Shown piece after piece: positions 24,947-34,897 of a stretch of 64,000 nucleotides of DNA (position 1 is its first letter; each line of letters starts with the position of its first letter). The notes under the pieces are model-generated. The model worked only from the letters and a program-made list of their open reading frames with translations. It did no database searches and was not told the DNA's origin. A program made the translations under genes and the position numbers. Source of the stretch: JASHVB01 sp963762885 (GTDB lineage: Bacteria > Pseudomonadota > Alphaproteobacteria > Acetobacterales > Acetobacteraceae); NCBI GenBank assembly GCA_963762885.1, contig CAVXNH010000104.1, positions 18,316 through 82,315 of the forward strand. The letters are read 5' to 3'.

Positions 24947-26089
24947 ATGGCGCAGCAGCATCGCGACTTTGCCCTGGGCCGGCGGGGATTGCTGGGCGCT
25001 GCGGCGCTGGGCGCGCTTGCAACGCGCGCCGGCGCAGCCACCCCGTTGCGCGTCACTGTTTGCGGGCAGGCGCTGATCCAGCACGACCTGCGGGCGCATC
25101 CCTGGCCGGACTTCGAGCGCATCGCCGGCCTGGTCGCGGCTGCCCACGTGACCTTCACCGACCTTGAGACCGCGATTTCCGGCCCCGGCGCCGGCCCGCC
25201 AACTCGGGAGGGCGTGTTCACCCACGCGGCCGGCCCGGAGGTGCTGGACTGCCTGAAGGCGCTGCACGTCACCATGCTGGCGCACTCCAACAACCACGCC
25301 TTCGATCTCAACACCGGCGGCATCCTGGCGGCCATCGCGGCGATGAACGCGCGCGGATTCGTTCATGCCGGCACGGGCCGGACCCTCGCAGAAGCCGCGG
25401 CGCCGGCCTACCAGCAGACGCCCTCCGGGACCGTCGCCCTGGTGGCGATGGCAAGCGGGCAGATCCGCGAGGGCGGCTCCGCTACCGAAACGCGCCCCGG
25501 AGTGAACGAGGTGCGGCGCATCCCGGGCACTGGCCCGGCAACCGGCCTCGACGAGGCCGATATCGGCCGGGTGCTGGGGGCGGTGGCCGAGGCCTCCCGA
25601 CATGCGGATCTGGTCATCCTGTATCACCACAACCACTTGGCGGGGCCGGACCAGGGCGCTCCGCCCGACTGGCAGCAGGCGCTGGCGCACCGCTGCATCG
25701 ATGCCGGCGCCGGCATGTTCGTCAGCCACGGCGAGCCGTTGATGTTCGGAGTGGAACTGTACCGGGGACAGCCGATCTTCTATAACCTCGGCAGCCTTAT
25801 GTTCCAGACCGCGACCGAGGCGGGTCATTATGGCCCCGTGACCTGGCAGAGCGTGATCGCCGAATGCCGGTTCGGCGGGGGACGGTTCCTGGGTGCGACG
25901 CTAACGCCGATCCAAATGAATGCGACCGGCATTGACGGCGCCGCCGATCTGGAAACCCGCGGCTGTCCGTCGATCGCCGAAGGGGAGGACGCTGCCGCGA
26001 TCCTGGCCCTGCTGGCGCGGCTGTCCGAGCCATTCGGCACGCGGCTGCGTGACGGCAAGATGCCGGGCACCGGCGAGATCGTGGTCTGA
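24947..26089 (+). CDS. CapA-family protein (poly-gamma-glutamate/capsule type)
   Basis: A 380-residue protein with a twin-arginine-like signal (LGRRGLLGAAALGALATRAGA) and a CapA metallophosphatase-like fold: CGQALIQHDL, FTDLETAIS, LAHSNNHAFDLN and YHHNH...GAGMFVSHGEP. CapA relatives take part in capsule or poly-gamma-glutamate handling outside the membrane. No capB/capC genes are adjacent, so the exact polymer is unknown. The 140-nt gap upstream holds nothing clear. Confidence 0.85.
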   Translation: MAQQHRDFALGRRGLLGAAALGALATRAGAATPLRVTVCGQALIQHDLRAHPWPDFERIAGLVAAAHVTFTDLETAISGPGAGPPTREGVFTHAAGPEVLDCLKALHVTMLAHSNNHAFDLNTGGILAAIAAMNARGFVHAGTGRTLAEAAAPAYQQTPSGTVALVAMASGQIREGGSATETRPGVNEVRRIPGTGPATGLDEADIGRVLGAVAEASRHADLVILYHHNHLAGPDQGAPPDWQQALAHRCIDAGAGMFVSHGEPLMFGVELYRGQPIFYNLGSLMFQTATEAGHYGPVTWQSVIAECRFGGGRFLGATLTPIQMNATGIDGAADLETRGCPSIAEGEDAAAILALLARLSEPFGTRLRDGKMPGTGEIVV

Positions 26090-26126
26090 CCGCGGGCCAC
26101 ACGACCTGCCAGGAGGGAAACGCCGC

Positions 26127-26756
26127 ATGGCGGAGAATTCCGAAACCGCGCAGACCACCGCCGGAACCGAGCGCCTTATCTTCTTCAGCGACGGCGTCTT
26201 CGCCATCGCGATTACGTTGCTCGTGCTCGACATCAGGCTGCCGGACCTGCCGGAACACGCTGACAGCGCTGCCCTGGCTGCTGCCTTGCTGTCGATCAAG
26301 CCGAAGATCGCCGCCTATGCGCTCAGCTTCCTGGTGGTCGGCGAGTTCTGGTACGTCCACCACATGCGGTTCACCTACATCCAGCGATGCGACGCGCGGC
26401 TGATCTGGCTGAACATGCTGTTGCTGATGGTCATCGCGTTCGTGCCCTTCGCCAGCTCGGTGCTGAGCGAACACCCGAACGCCACTGCCTTTATGCTGTA
26501 CGACGGCACCATGGCCTGTGCCGCGCTGCTGTCTGCCGCAATGTGGGGCTATGCCATCATCGGCGATCGGCTGGTTCCCCCGGGGCTCGGAGCAGACATC
26601 CACCGCCGCGGTCTGGCTGGGCCGTTGCGCGTGGCCACCGTGTTCGTGCTATCCGGATTGCTCGCGCAGTTCAGTATACACGCCGCCCGCTGGTTTTTTC
26701 TGCTGCTGATCCCGGCAGCGGTGGAATGGCACGGTCGGCATCGCGGTCGCCAATAA
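26127..26756 (+). CDS. TMEM175-like (DUF1211) potassium channel protein
   Basis: A 209-residue membrane protein with the TM1 signature FFSDGVFAIAITLLVLDI, the FSDGVxAIxxTLLVL pore motif of bacterial TMEM175 channels, and about six hydrophobic helices. These form tetrameric K+-conducting channels. ATG 26127 follows AGGAGGGAAA. The frame is open upstream into capA and those residues are not expected. Confidence 0.85.
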   Translation: MAENSETAQTTAGTERLIFFSDGVFAIAITLLVLDIRLPDLPEHADSAALAAALLSIKPKIAAYALSFLVVGEFWYVHHMRFTYIQRCDARLIWLNMLLLMVIAFVPFASSVLSEHPNATAFMLYDGTMACAALLSAAMWGYAIIGDRLVPPGLGADIHRRGLAGPLRVATVFVLSGLLAQFSIHAARWFFLLLIPAAVEWHGRHRGRQ

Positions 26757-26835
26757 ATCTGGCCCAGACAGGCAGGGACCGCACCAGGGGAGACGTATTA
26801 TGACCTTCGGGACGGTCCTCACCCACGACACGACG

Positions 26836-27933
26836 CTACAAGATCGCTTGCTCTGTCGCGGGGTCGAATAACCGAATGCGATGCGCGTCGACCGCGATAG
26901 GCAGCGTATCCCCCGGACTCGGATCCACCGTCCGATCCACCCGGGCCACGAAACTCGCGTCCCCGCTGGTCAGGTGCACGAAGTTCTCGCTGCCCATGTG
27001 TTCCACCACGTCGACATTCGCCTGCGCTGGCGGGCGGCCGTTCGGTGCAACGCGGCTGGCGTCATGGATGTCCTCCGGCCGGATGCCCAGGATTACCGGC
27101 CGGCCGGTGTAGCTGCCGGCGCGCACCACGATCTCCGATGGCAGATCGATCTGCAATCCGCCGCCGATCACTTGCACGCCGCCGTCCACCGGCGCCAGCC
27201 GCGCCTCGAAGAAGTTCATTGATGGACTGCCGATGAAGCCGGCGACGAAGATGTTGGCCGGCCTGGCATACACCTCCGCCGGCGTATCGACCTGTTGCAG
27301 CACGCCGTCCTTCATGATCGCGATGCGGTTGCCCAGCGTCATCGCCTCGACCTGGTCGTGGGTCACGTAGATCACCGTGGTCTGCAACCGCGCATGCAGC
27401 TTGGTCAGCTCCACCCGAGTCTGCACGCGCAGCTTCGCGTCCAGATTCGATAACGGCTCGTCCATCAGGAACACCCGAGGCTCCCGCACGATGGCGCGCC
27501 CAAGAGCGGCACGCTGCCGCTGGCCGCCCGACAACTGCTTCGGCTTGCGCGCCAGGAATTGCCCGATGCCCAGACGCTCTGCGACCGCCTCGACCCGCCG
27601 TTTGATATCCTCTCTGGCGGTGTGGCGCTGTCGCAGACCGTAAGCCAGGTTGTCGAACACGCTCATATGGGGATAGAGCGCATAGTTTTGGAACACCATG
27701 GCGATGTCGCGGTCCTTGGCGGACACGTCGTTGACCAGCCGGTCGCCGATATAGATCTCGCCGTCCGACACGTCCTCCAGCCCGGCGACCATGCGCAGGA
27801 TGGTCGATTTGCCACAGCCGGACGGTCCGACCAGGACCAGGAACTCCTTGTCCTGGATCTCGAGCGAGACGTCGCGCACCACCGTAGCGTCGCCGAACAT
27901 CTTGCACACGTGCTCTAGCGTCACTGACGCCAT
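26836..27933 (-). CDS. ABC transporter ATPase, UgpC/MsmK type
   Basis: A 365-residue protein: Walker A GPSGCGKST, signature LSGGQRQRAALGRA, Walker B VFLMDEPLSNLDAKLR, H-loop HDQVEAMTLG, then a C-terminal MOBE/TOBE domain from about residue 240. It energises CUT1 carbohydrate importers and is the likely partner of the permeases at 31514-33356 and the binding protein at 33460-34761. It is the last gene of the operon, 13 nt after the lactonase stop. Confidence 0.92.
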   Translation of the reverse strand: MASVTLEHVCKMFGDATVVRDVSLEIQDKEFLVLVGPSGCGKSTILRMVAGLEDVSDGEIYIGDRLVNDVSAKDRDIAMVFQNYALYPHMSVFDNLAYGLRQRHTAREDIKRRVEAVAERLGIGQFLARKPKQLSGGQRQRAALGRAIVREPRVFLMDEPLSNLDAKLRVQTRVELTKLHARLQTTVIYVTHDQVEAMTLGNRIAIMKDGVLQQVDTPAEVYARPANIFVAGFIGSPSMNFFEARLAPVDGGVQVIGGGLQIDLPSEIVVRAGSYTGRPVILGIRPEDIHDASRVAPNGRPPAQANVDVVEHMGSENFVHLTSGDASFVARVDRTVDPSPGDTLPIAVDAHRIRLFDPATEQAIL

Positions 27934-27946
27934 GGGAGGCCTCCGT

Positions 27947-29071
27947 TCATGTCGCCGTCGCTGGCGCGCGGATTTTGACGCACACGGGAGTCGGCACCTG
28001 CGCTGCGTGCCCGGTCGGGTGCAACTCGCCGCTGCGTGCGTCGATGCGAAACGTCACAACGGCATCGCTGTCCTGGTTGGCCACGAGCAGGAACCTGCCT
28101 GTCGGATCGATGCAGAAGCTGCGCGGCGTGCGACCCTGCGTCGCTTCGTGGCCGACAGTGGTCAGCCGCCCGGTACGGGCATCAATCCGAAAAATCGCGA
28201 TGCTGTCGTGCCCGCGATTCGATGCATAGACGAACCGGCCGGACGGCGAGACGTAGATATCGGCGCCCGAACTCTGGCCGTCAAATCCTTCGGGCAGCGT
28301 CGCAGCAACCTGCAACTCCCGCATCGCCCCGGTCTTCGGGTCGTAGGCCAGCGCGGCCACCGTGGAGTCCAGCTCATTGATCAGGTAGGCGAACCGGCCG
28401 CCCGGATGCAGCGCGACATGGCGCGGTCCGGCGCCCGGTTTCATCTTGAGCCACGGCACGCCGTTCGGTTCCAGCATGCCGCGCTTCGCATCGAACCGGT
28501 AGATCATCAGCTTGTCCAAGCCCAGATCGGGCACCAACGCAAAGCGGTTCGTCGCGTCCAGAGTCACCGAGTGTGCATGCGGCCCGGTCTGCCGCGCCGG
28601 ATCGATACCCGCGCCCAGGTGCTGCACGAAATCGCAGGCTTCTCCCAGACTGCCGTCATCGCGCACCGGCAGCACGCACACGCTGCCGCTCATGAAATTC
28701 GCAACGAACACATGCCGACGCTGCCGATCGACAACGACGTGGCAAGGATCGGTCCCATGTGTCGGCTGCCTGTTCAGCAACACAAGTTCTCCCGTCGCGG
28801 CGTCGACCGCGAACGCGCTGACCGTACCGCCCGGCCGATCCTGGTGCGATTTCAGTTCGTTCACCGCGTAGAGGAACCGCCGCGTGGCATCGAACGCCAG
28901 ATACGACGGATTGGCGACGCAGGTCGTGACGCCGGCCGGCGCCAGCGCCCCGGACTCCATGTCCAGCCGGAACCGGTAAATGCCTTCGCCTTTTCCTTGC
29001 AGCACCTTGCCGGTGCCGAAGCGGATCGGCTCGGTGTACGTCCCAATATAGACCAGCATATCGGCGTTCAT
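27947..29071 (-). CDS. Lactonase, 7-bladed beta-propeller (6-phosphogluconolactonase type)
   Basis: A 374-residue protein with repeated propeller blades (YIGTYTEP, GTDPCHVVVDRQRRHVFVAN, GPHAHSVTLDATNRFALVPD, GAGPRHVALHPGGRFAYLIN, GRTPRSFCIDPTGRFLLVAN). This matches the Pgl/YbhE lactonase family (PF10282), which opens sugar-acid lactones. In the dehydrogenase-containing operon it may hydrolyse the lactone made by a sugar dehydrogenase. Confidence 0.88.
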   Translation of the reverse strand: MNADMLVYIGTYTEPIRFGTGKVLQGKGEGIYRFRLDMESGALAPAGVTTCVANPSYLAFDATRRFLYAVNELKSHQDRPGGTVSAFAVDAATGELVLLNRQPTHGTDPCHVVVDRQRRHVFVANFMSGSVCVLPVRDDGSLGEACDFVQHLGAGIDPARQTGPHAHSVTLDATNRFALVPDLGLDKLMIYRFDAKRGMLEPNGVPWLKMKPGAGPRHVALHPGGRFAYLINELDSTVAALAYDPKTGAMRELQVAATLPEGFDGQSSGADIYVSPSGRFVYASNRGHDSIAIFRIDARTGRLTTVGHEATQGRTPRSFCIDPTGRFLLVANQDSDAVVTFRIDARSGELHPTGHAAQVPTPVCVKIRAPATAT

Positions 29072-29137
29072 AACAAGCGTCCCGTCATGGCAGTTCCGTC
29101 ACGCCCGTTCCATCCTACCCGTTCCGCCATGCCCGTT

Positions 29138-29302
29138 CTGTCATGCCGACGAAGGTCGGCATCCACGCCTTCACTTGCTGCCCGCGCACGGTTGTTCCCC
29201 CTGTGTCATGACCGGGCTTGGCCCGGTCACCCACGTCTTCGCTACAGCCAGCGAGGAAAGACGTGGGTGGCTGGGCCAATCCCGGCCATGACACAGGGGC
29301 AA
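29138..29302. repeat. Composite inverted repeat, family B
   Basis: TGTGTCATGACCGGGCTTGG...CACGTCTTC pairs with GACGTGGGTGG...CCCGGCCATGACACA around a loop; TCATGCCGACGAAGGTCGGC adds a second small hairpin. It fills the 264-nt gap between the dehydrogenase and lactonase genes. Confidence 0.8.
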
Positions 29303-29335
29303 ATGTCGTCACCTTCGCCCTCCAACGACGCGCCG

Positions 29336-30388
29336 TCAGTTCGGCTCGACCACCACTTTGATCGCACCGCCCCGCCGCTTGACGAACGTATCCAGCGCCG
29401 TCGCGAAGTTCTCCAGCGAGAACGCATGCGTCACCAGGTCGCCGACCTGCAACTGTCCTGCTCCGATCAAGCTGATCACCTTGCGCGACACGTTCGGATT
29501 GGCGCGCGAGCCATAGATCGCGATCTCGTTGTGCACCACGTACTTGAACGGCAGCGGCTCCTGCACATGCCCCTGCGGTACACCCAGCAGCACAACCCGG
29601 CCGCCCTTGCGCACCATCTCCACGCACTGCCGGAAGGTGCCCGCCGCGCCCGAGCATTCCACGGCCTCGTCCACGCCGCGCCCATCCGTCGCCGCCCGGA
29701 CCGCCTGCACCGGATCGCCATCCTCGAAGTTCACCATGACATCGGCGCCCGCCTTGCCCGACGCTTCCAACCGAGCGCCGCGTCCCACCGCGATCACCCG
29801 CGCCGCCCCGAGCAGCCGAGCCATCCGCATCGCGATCAGCCCGATCGGACCGGGTCCGATCACCGCCACAGTGCCGCCCGGCCGCACGCCGGATAACTCA
29901 AGCCCGTGCAGCACCACGCCCGCCGTATCGACCAGCGCGCCCTCGCGGAAACTCATAACCGGAGGCATGCGATTGACGCTCTTCACCGACAGCACCGCGT
30001 ATTGCGCGTAGGCGCCGGTGGTGATGAAGCCGTAATGCCGCTGCCCGGATTCCGGCCGGCCGTAATTCTCGCAAATCGTGTAGCGCCCCTCCATGCAGTT
30101 CGCACACGTGCCGCAACCGCAATGCGCCTGCCCGGCCACCCGATCGCCGGGCGCCAAATCGACCACACCCGGGCCGATCGCAACAACTTCGCCGGCCCAC
30201 TCATGGCCTGGAGTAAACGGATACGCCGGCGGCCAGGTGCCCGCGAGGTCGCCACGGACGATCTCCGGATCGCTGCCGCAGATCGCCACCGCGCCCACCT
30301 TGCACAGCACCTCCTGCGCACCCGGCCGCGGCACTTGCACGGTCTGGATTTCGAACTTTCCCGGCGACGTGAGAACCAGCGCCCGCAT
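29336..30388 (-). CDS. Zinc-dependent medium-chain dehydrogenase (sorbitol/threonine DH-like)
   Basis: A 350-residue MDR enzyme. Catalytic zinc residues sit in AICGSDPEIV and FTPGHEWAGEV, four structural-zinc Cys in CGCGTCANCMEGRYTIC, and the NAD motif in VAVIGPGPIGLIAMR. It oxidises a polyol or sugar alcohol/acid with NAD(P)+. It lies in the same operon as sugar importers and a lactonase; the exact substrate is unknown. Confidence 0.88.
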   Translation of the reverse strand: MRALVLTSPGKFEIQTVQVPRPGAQEVLCKVGAVAICGSDPEIVRGDLAGTWPPAYPFTPGHEWAGEVVAIGPGVVDLAPGDRVAGQAHCGCGTCANCMEGRYTICENYGRPESGQRHYGFITTGAYAQYAVLSVKSVNRMPPVMSFREGALVDTAGVVLHGLELSGVRPGGTVAVIGPGPIGLIAMRMARLLGAARVIAVGRGARLEASGKAGADVMVNFEDGDPVQAVRAATDGRGVDEAVECSGAAGTFRQCVEMVRKGGRVVLLGVPQGHVQEPLPFKYVVHNEIAIYGSRANPNVSRKVISLIGAGQLQVGDLVTHAFSLENFATALDTFVKRRGGAIKVVVEPN

Positions 30389-30483
30389 GGTCTCCGGGAG
30401 AGCCAGGCTTTAAATCTGCGCCGCAAGAGTAGCCGACATCGAAATCTCCTTGTCCGAACCGGACGTTACGCAGCCATTGCACG

Positions 30484-31509
30484 TCATCGCGTCAGCACGA
30501 TGCGCCCCACCAGGTCGCCCGCCTGAAGCCGCGCCGCGGCCGCATCGATCTGTTCAAGTTTATAGTACGCGCCAATCACCGGCGTGATGCGTCCCGACTG
30601 CACCAGCCGGACCACATCGATCAGGTCCTGCTTGGTCCTGCCGCGACACCCGACGATCTCCTGTTCCGTCTTGAAAAACCGCATCGACGGGATCTCCAGC
30701 GTCTCATCGAGATACCCCACCAGCAGCAACTTGCCGCCTGGCCGCAGCATCGACAGTCCCTCGCGCACGCTGTCGCGCGTGCCGACATTGTCCACCACCA
30801 GATCGACGCCCTCGCCCTGCGAGAACGCCGCGACCGCGGTTTCCAGCGACTTGTCCTTGGTGTTGACCCCGACCGCGCCGTATTCCTCCGCCAGCGCCAC
30901 GCGTTCCGACCGCCGGCTGGTCGCCAGCACGTCCGCGCCTGCGCTGCGGGCGATTTGCACGCCATGGATGCCCAGCCCACCGACACCGAGGATCAGCACG
31001 CGCTGGCCAAGCCCCACGCGCCCCTGATGCACCAGGCTGTGGTACATGCACGCCACGGCATCCGGCAGGATCGACGCGGCCGCATAGGAAATCTCCGCCG
31101 GCACCGCGACCAGGTTCGCCGCCGGCACCGTCACGAAATCCGCGTGCCCGCCGTCCTTTTCGAACCCGATCCGCCGCATGGCGGTGCAGCGCTGCGTCTC
31201 GCCGGTCAGGCAGTGCCGGCACCGGCCGCAGACGATGTCGATCGCCGCCGTGACCCGGTCGCCCGGGCGCCATTGCGTGACACCATCGCCGACCTCCACC
31301 ACCTCGCCCGCGAGTTCATGCCCGACAATCCGAGGCAACTCTCCCAACGGCTGACGGCCCGACAAAAGATGCAAATCGGTGCTGCACAGCCCGCTGGCAT
31401 GCACCTGCACCAGCACCTCGCCAAACCCCGGCCGAGGCATCGGCCTGCGCGTCGCTTCCAACGCCCCGCCGTATCGAGCAATCACCACCGCGCGCATCAT
31501 ATCCGACAC
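30484..31509 (-). CDS. Zinc-dependent alcohol dehydrogenase family protein
   Basis: A 341-residue MDR protein. GLCSTDLHLLSG and IVGHELAGEVVEVGDGV carry catalytic zinc ligands, CGRCRHCLTGETQRC the structural zinc, and VLILGVGGLGIHGVQIARS the NAD-binding loop. It starts 4 nt from the stop of the upstream permease gene, so it is co-transcribed with the CUT1 importer. Confidence 0.88.
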   Translation of the reverse strand: MSDMMRAVVIARYGGALEATRRPMPRPGFGEVLVQVHASGLCSTDLHLLSGRQPLGELPRIVGHELAGEVVEVGDGVTQWRPGDRVTAAIDIVCGRCRHCLTGETQRCTAMRRIGFEKDGGHADFVTVPAANLVAVPAEISYAAASILPDAVACMYHSLVHQGRVGLGQRVLILGVGGLGIHGVQIARSAGADVLATSRRSERVALAEEYGAVGVNTKDKSLETAVAAFSQGEGVDLVVDNVGTRDSVREGLSMLRPGGKLLLVGYLDETLEIPSMRFFKTEQEIVGCRGRTKQDLIDVVRLVQSGRITPVIGAYYKLEQIDAAAARLQAGDLVGRIVLTR

Positions 31510-31513
31510 GGTT

Positions 31514-32437
31514 TCACTCCTTCAGGCCGGTGACGGCGATGCCCTGGATGAACGCGCGCTGGAGCACGAAGAACAGCACGATCATCGGCAAGGTCCCCAG
31601 CACCGCAATCGCCATCAACTGATCCCACGCCGTTCCATAACTGCTCATGAACAGTGAGATCCCCAGCGGCAGCGTGCGCAACGAATCCTTGCTGACGATG
31701 ATCAGCGGCCAGATGTACATGTCCCAGGCTTCACGGAACGTGAACACACCCAGCGCGACCAGCGCCGGTTTGCACAGCGGCAGCACGATCTGCCAGAAGA
31801 TGCGCAATTCCGACGCCCCGTCGATCCGCGCCGAATCGATCAGGTCCTTCGGGATGCCCAGCATGAATTGCCGCATCAGGAAGACGCCGAAACCGTCCAC
31901 CATGAATGGCACAATCAGGCCTTGGTAGCTGTTGACCCAGTCCAGCCGCTTCACGATCAGAAACAGCGGCACCATGGTGACTTCCAAAGGCAGCATCATG
32001 GTGCTGAGGATCAAGATGAACAGCAGGCCGCGCCCGAAATAGCGGAACTTCGCCAGGCTGTAGCCTGCCAAAGAGCATAGCAGCAGGTTGCCCAGCGTGA
32101 TCGCCACGGCGACCACACCGCTATTGAGGAAGTATCTGGGAAAATCCTGCGCATGCCATGCCAGGACGTAGGACTGCCAGTTGACCGGATGCGGAATCCA
32201 CTGGATCGGCACGCTGAACATGTTCGCCATCGTCCGTAGCGACGACGACACCATCCAGAGATACGGCAGGATCGAGATCGCTACCGCCCCCAGCACCAGC
32301 ACATGGGCGACGATGAGGCCGCGATGAAAAACCATCCGGCTGAGCAGGCTCTTCGCCGGCTTGCTCCGGTGCGCGCGCAGCGACACGCCGTCGCCAGAGC
32401 GATCGTGCCGCATCACGGGGGCGGTCACGCGCGACAT
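31514..32437 (-). CDS. CUT1 carbohydrate ABC permease (MalG type)
   Basis: A 307-residue protein with six helices and the EAA loop DSARIDGASELRIFWQIVLP typical of MalG/UgpE-like permeases. With the neighbouring permease it forms the membrane channel for a sugar or polyol. Its start is next to the stop of the upstream permease (32439). Confidence 0.9.
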   Translation of the reverse strand: MSRVTAPVMRHDRSGDGVSLRAHRSKPAKSLLSRMVFHRGLIVAHVLVLGAVAISILPYLWMVSSSLRTMANMFSVPIQWIPHPVNWQSYVLAWHAQDFPRYFLNSGVVAVAITLGNLLLCSLAGYSLAKFRYFGRGLLFILILSTMMLPLEVTMVPLFLIVKRLDWVNSYQGLIVPFMVDGFGVFLMRQFMLGIPKDLIDSARIDGASELRIFWQIVLPLCKPALVALGVFTFREAWDMYIWPLIIVSKDSLRTLPLGISLFMSSYGTAWDQLMAIAVLGTLPMIVLFFVLQRAFIQGIAVTGLKE

Positions 32438-32438
32438 C

Positions 32439-33356
32439 TCAGTCCTCGCCCCGCGTGAACATGCGGATCTGCGCCACCGAGAACAGCATGACGGCGACGA
32501 ACAGGAACACGCTCATCGCCGCGGCGCGGCCCATGTCGAAGAACTCGAACGCCGTCTGGTAGATGAACAGCGGCAGCACCCGCGTCGAATCCGATGGTCC
32601 GCCGCCGGTCATGATCATCGGCACGGCGAACACCTTCATCGCGACGATCACCGTCATCACCATGACCAGCAGACTGGTCGGCTTCAGTAATGGCAGCGTG
32701 ATGTCCCGAAACATCGCCCAGCGGCTGGCGCCGTCGATTTCCGCGGCTTCGTAATACTCGGTGGGGATCGCTTGCAGGCCGGCCAGGAAGATCACCATGT
32801 AGTACGGCGTCGCCCGCCATATGCCGATCAGGATGACCGCCGGCAGCGCCGTCGAACTGCTGCGCAGCCACGGAATGGGGTCGATGCCGAACCAGCCCAG
32901 CGCGGTGTTCAGCACGCCGTCCTGCTGGTACATGAACGTCCAGACCACGGCCATCACCACCGCCGGCATCACCACCGGCATGAACACCGCCGACCGCAGC
33001 ACGTTCTTCAGGAACAGGCTCTGGTTGAACAGCACCGCCAGGCCGAGCGACAGCGGCCACACCGGCAGCACGCTGAACACCACGTAGATCGCCGAGATTT
33101 TCGCGGAATTCAGAAACAGCGGGTCGTGCAGCAGATCGACGAAGTTGGCGAAGCCGACGAACCGGGCCGGATGAATAAGGTCGTATTTGCTGAAGGCAAT
33201 GACAAACGCCTCCAGCATCGGCAGGAAGCGAAAGATGAACAGGATCGCCAGCGTCGGTAGCAGGATGGCATAGCCGAAGGCAGCCTGCTTCGCGGCCGTG
33301 CCCATGTGCAAGCGGCGCATGAGCGTCATGGGTTGTGCGTGAACGGCCGAGGACAC
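32439..33356 (-). CDS. CUT1 carbohydrate ABC permease (MalF type)
   Basis: A 305-residue membrane protein with the EAA loop YYEAAEIDGASRWAMFRDIT. It is the second half of the importer channel, between the binding-protein gene and the MalG-type permease. Confidence 0.9.
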   Translation of the reverse strand: MSSAVHAQPMTLMRRLHMGTAAKQAAFGYAILLPTLAILFIFRFLPMLEAFVIAFSKYDLIHPARFVGFANFVDLLHDPLFLNSAKISAIYVVFSVLPVWPLSLGLAVLFNQSLFLKNVLRSAVFMPVVMPAVVMAVVWTFMYQQDGVLNTALGWFGIDPIPWLRSSSTALPAVILIGIWRATPYYMVIFLAGLQAIPTEYYEAAEIDGASRWAMFRDITLPLLKPTSLLVMVMTVIVAMKVFAVPMIMTGGGPSDSTRVLPLFIYQTAFEFFDMGRAAAMSVFLFVAVMLFSVAQIRMFTRGED

Positions 33357-33459
33357 GTGACGCTCCTACTGCATGCTTTCGCCGGCGGTATCGTGCGGCA
33401 CCTCCGGACAAGCGGACGGGAGGCACAGCGCATCGGCCTGCGCCTCCCGTTTCAGTTCG

Positions 33460-34761
33460 CTACTTGTTGAGTACCCGCTCGGCTTCGGCTTGCGCCTGGT
33501 CGAGCGATGTCTTCGGATCGGCGCCGTCATACACCACCCGCTCGATGGCGCGTCCGAGCGCCTGGGTGATCTCGTTGGTGTATTCGGAACGCAGATACCA
33601 CGACCCGGTCGAGACATCCTGCATGTGGACGGCAAAGTATGGGAAATTCTTCGCCACGTCGCTCTGGTCCACGCCTTTGACGGGCTGCACGAAACCGACC
33701 TTGCCCAGCCACTCATCCGGCTTCGCAAGCATGAACCGGACGAAGTCCCACGCGACGGCTTTCTCCGCCGCCGGCTTGGCATTGTTGACGCCCCACATCC
33801 AGCCATACACCAGGGTGTGCGGATGCGCCGGATCGACCTGCGGCAGGGACACGACGGTGAAATCGTCGCCAACAGGCGACCCCTTCACCTGCGGTGTCGC
33901 CCACGGCCCGGTGATGTACATCGCCGTACGGCCGTCGACGAAGTCCTGGTTCGGGTTGCTGGGCGTGTTCATCGTTGTTCTGGGGTCACCCCCCGCCTTG
34001 GTAACCTCACGCCAAAGCGTCAACGCCTTCACTGCTGCCGGACTGTTGAGGTAGGCGGTCTTGCCGTCGTCGCTCAGCAGCTTGCCGCCGAATTGCTCGG
34101 TCAACGGCTGGAAGTTCTGCACCTCCCAACGGTTGCTGTGGTAGGCGAAATCGAACGCCTTCTGCACAGTGCGCGTGCCCTGGACGATCTTCAGCTTGGG
34201 GCCCAGGGCGATCATATCCTGCCAGGTCTTCGGTGCGTCCTTCTGCGGATCGAGCCCGGCCGCGCGGAACTCCTTGTTGTTGATGAACAGGCTCATCGAG
34301 TTGCCCTGATACGGCAGGGCATAGACCTTCCCGCCAAACGTGGCCGCGGAGAGCCCGCCCGGTGTGTAGCGCGCTATGACGTCGTCATAGGTCTCGGCGC
34401 CGAACACCGCGAGATTCAACGGCTCCAGCACGCCCTTGCTATAGTACAGCGAGTAGAAGGACGCGTCGTTGTCCATGATGTCCGGCCCTGTGCCGGTGGC
34501 CAGGGCAACGCTGATCTTCTGGTTGATGTCGGCGGACGACGTGACGGTGGCATTGATCGTCACGTTGGGATGCAGCTTCTGGTAGGCCTCGATCTCCTGC
34601 TTCACATAGGTCGTGAAGGGGCCGTACTCGTGCCACCAGATCTCGATGGTTGTCGGCGCGGTGGTGACGACAGCGGGATCGGGTGCGGCGACGGCCGCGT
34701 GCACGGATAGGGCGACCGAGATGGCCAACAGGGAGGCTGCGACTCGTTGGAAGCGTGCCAT
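33460..34761 (-). CDS. CUT1 carbohydrate ABC substrate-binding protein
   Basis: A 433-residue periplasmic protein with a Sec signal (RVAASLLAISVALSVHAAVA) and the SBP type 1 fold (TTIEIWWHEYGPFTTYVKQE, ATGTGPDIMDNDA, YALPYQGNSMSLFINN, VDGRTAMYITGPWA). It captures a sugar or polyol and delivers it to the two permeases. It is the first gene of the CUT1 sub-operon; an FNR-type palindrome lies 95-108 nt upstream. Confidence 0.92.
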   Translation of the reverse strand: MARFQRVAASLLAISVALSVHAAVAAPDPAVVTTAPTTIEIWWHEYGPFTTYVKQEIEAYQKLHPNVTINATVTSSADINQKISVALATGTGPDIMDNDASFYSLYYSKGVLEPLNLAVFGAETYDDVIARYTPGGLSAATFGGKVYALPYQGNSMSLFINNKEFRAAGLDPQKDAPKTWQDMIALGPKLKIVQGTRTVQKAFDFAYHSNRWEVQNFQPLTEQFGGKLLSDDGKTAYLNSPAAVKALTLWREVTKAGGDPRTTMNTPSNPNQDFVDGRTAMYITGPWATPQVKGSPVGDDFTVVSLPQVDPAHPHTLVYGWMWGVNNAKPAAEKAVAWDFVRFMLAKPDEWLGKVGFVQPVKGVDQSDVAKNFPYFAVHMQDVSTGSWYLRSEYTNEITQALGRAIERVVYDGADPKTSLDQAQAEAERVLNK

Positions 34762-34855
34762 GGGGTCCCTCTCTTTTAGGAATCTTGCGCACCCGTCATG
34801 TCCGACGGTACTTCGGTTAAGCAGGCTCCTGTATCTTGGTACTGCTCGCTTGTCC

Positions 34856-34869
34856 TTGACCTAGATCAA
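34856..34869. promoter_or_regulatory. FNR/FixK-type box upstream of CUT1 importer
   Basis: TTGACCTAGATCAA fits the CRP/FNR-family consensus TTGAy-N4-rTCAA. It lies 95-108 nt upstream of the substrate-binding protein start. A near-identical box (TTGACCTGGATCAA) lies at 40764-40777 before the other importer. Confidence 0.55.
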
Positions 34870-34897
34870 GCGGAGGGGCGCGATCCCGCGGCCAACC

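Noticed and set aside
27791..29896. 701-residue plus-strand ORF
   Set aside because: Antisense of the lactonase and dehydrogenase; no recognisable domain.
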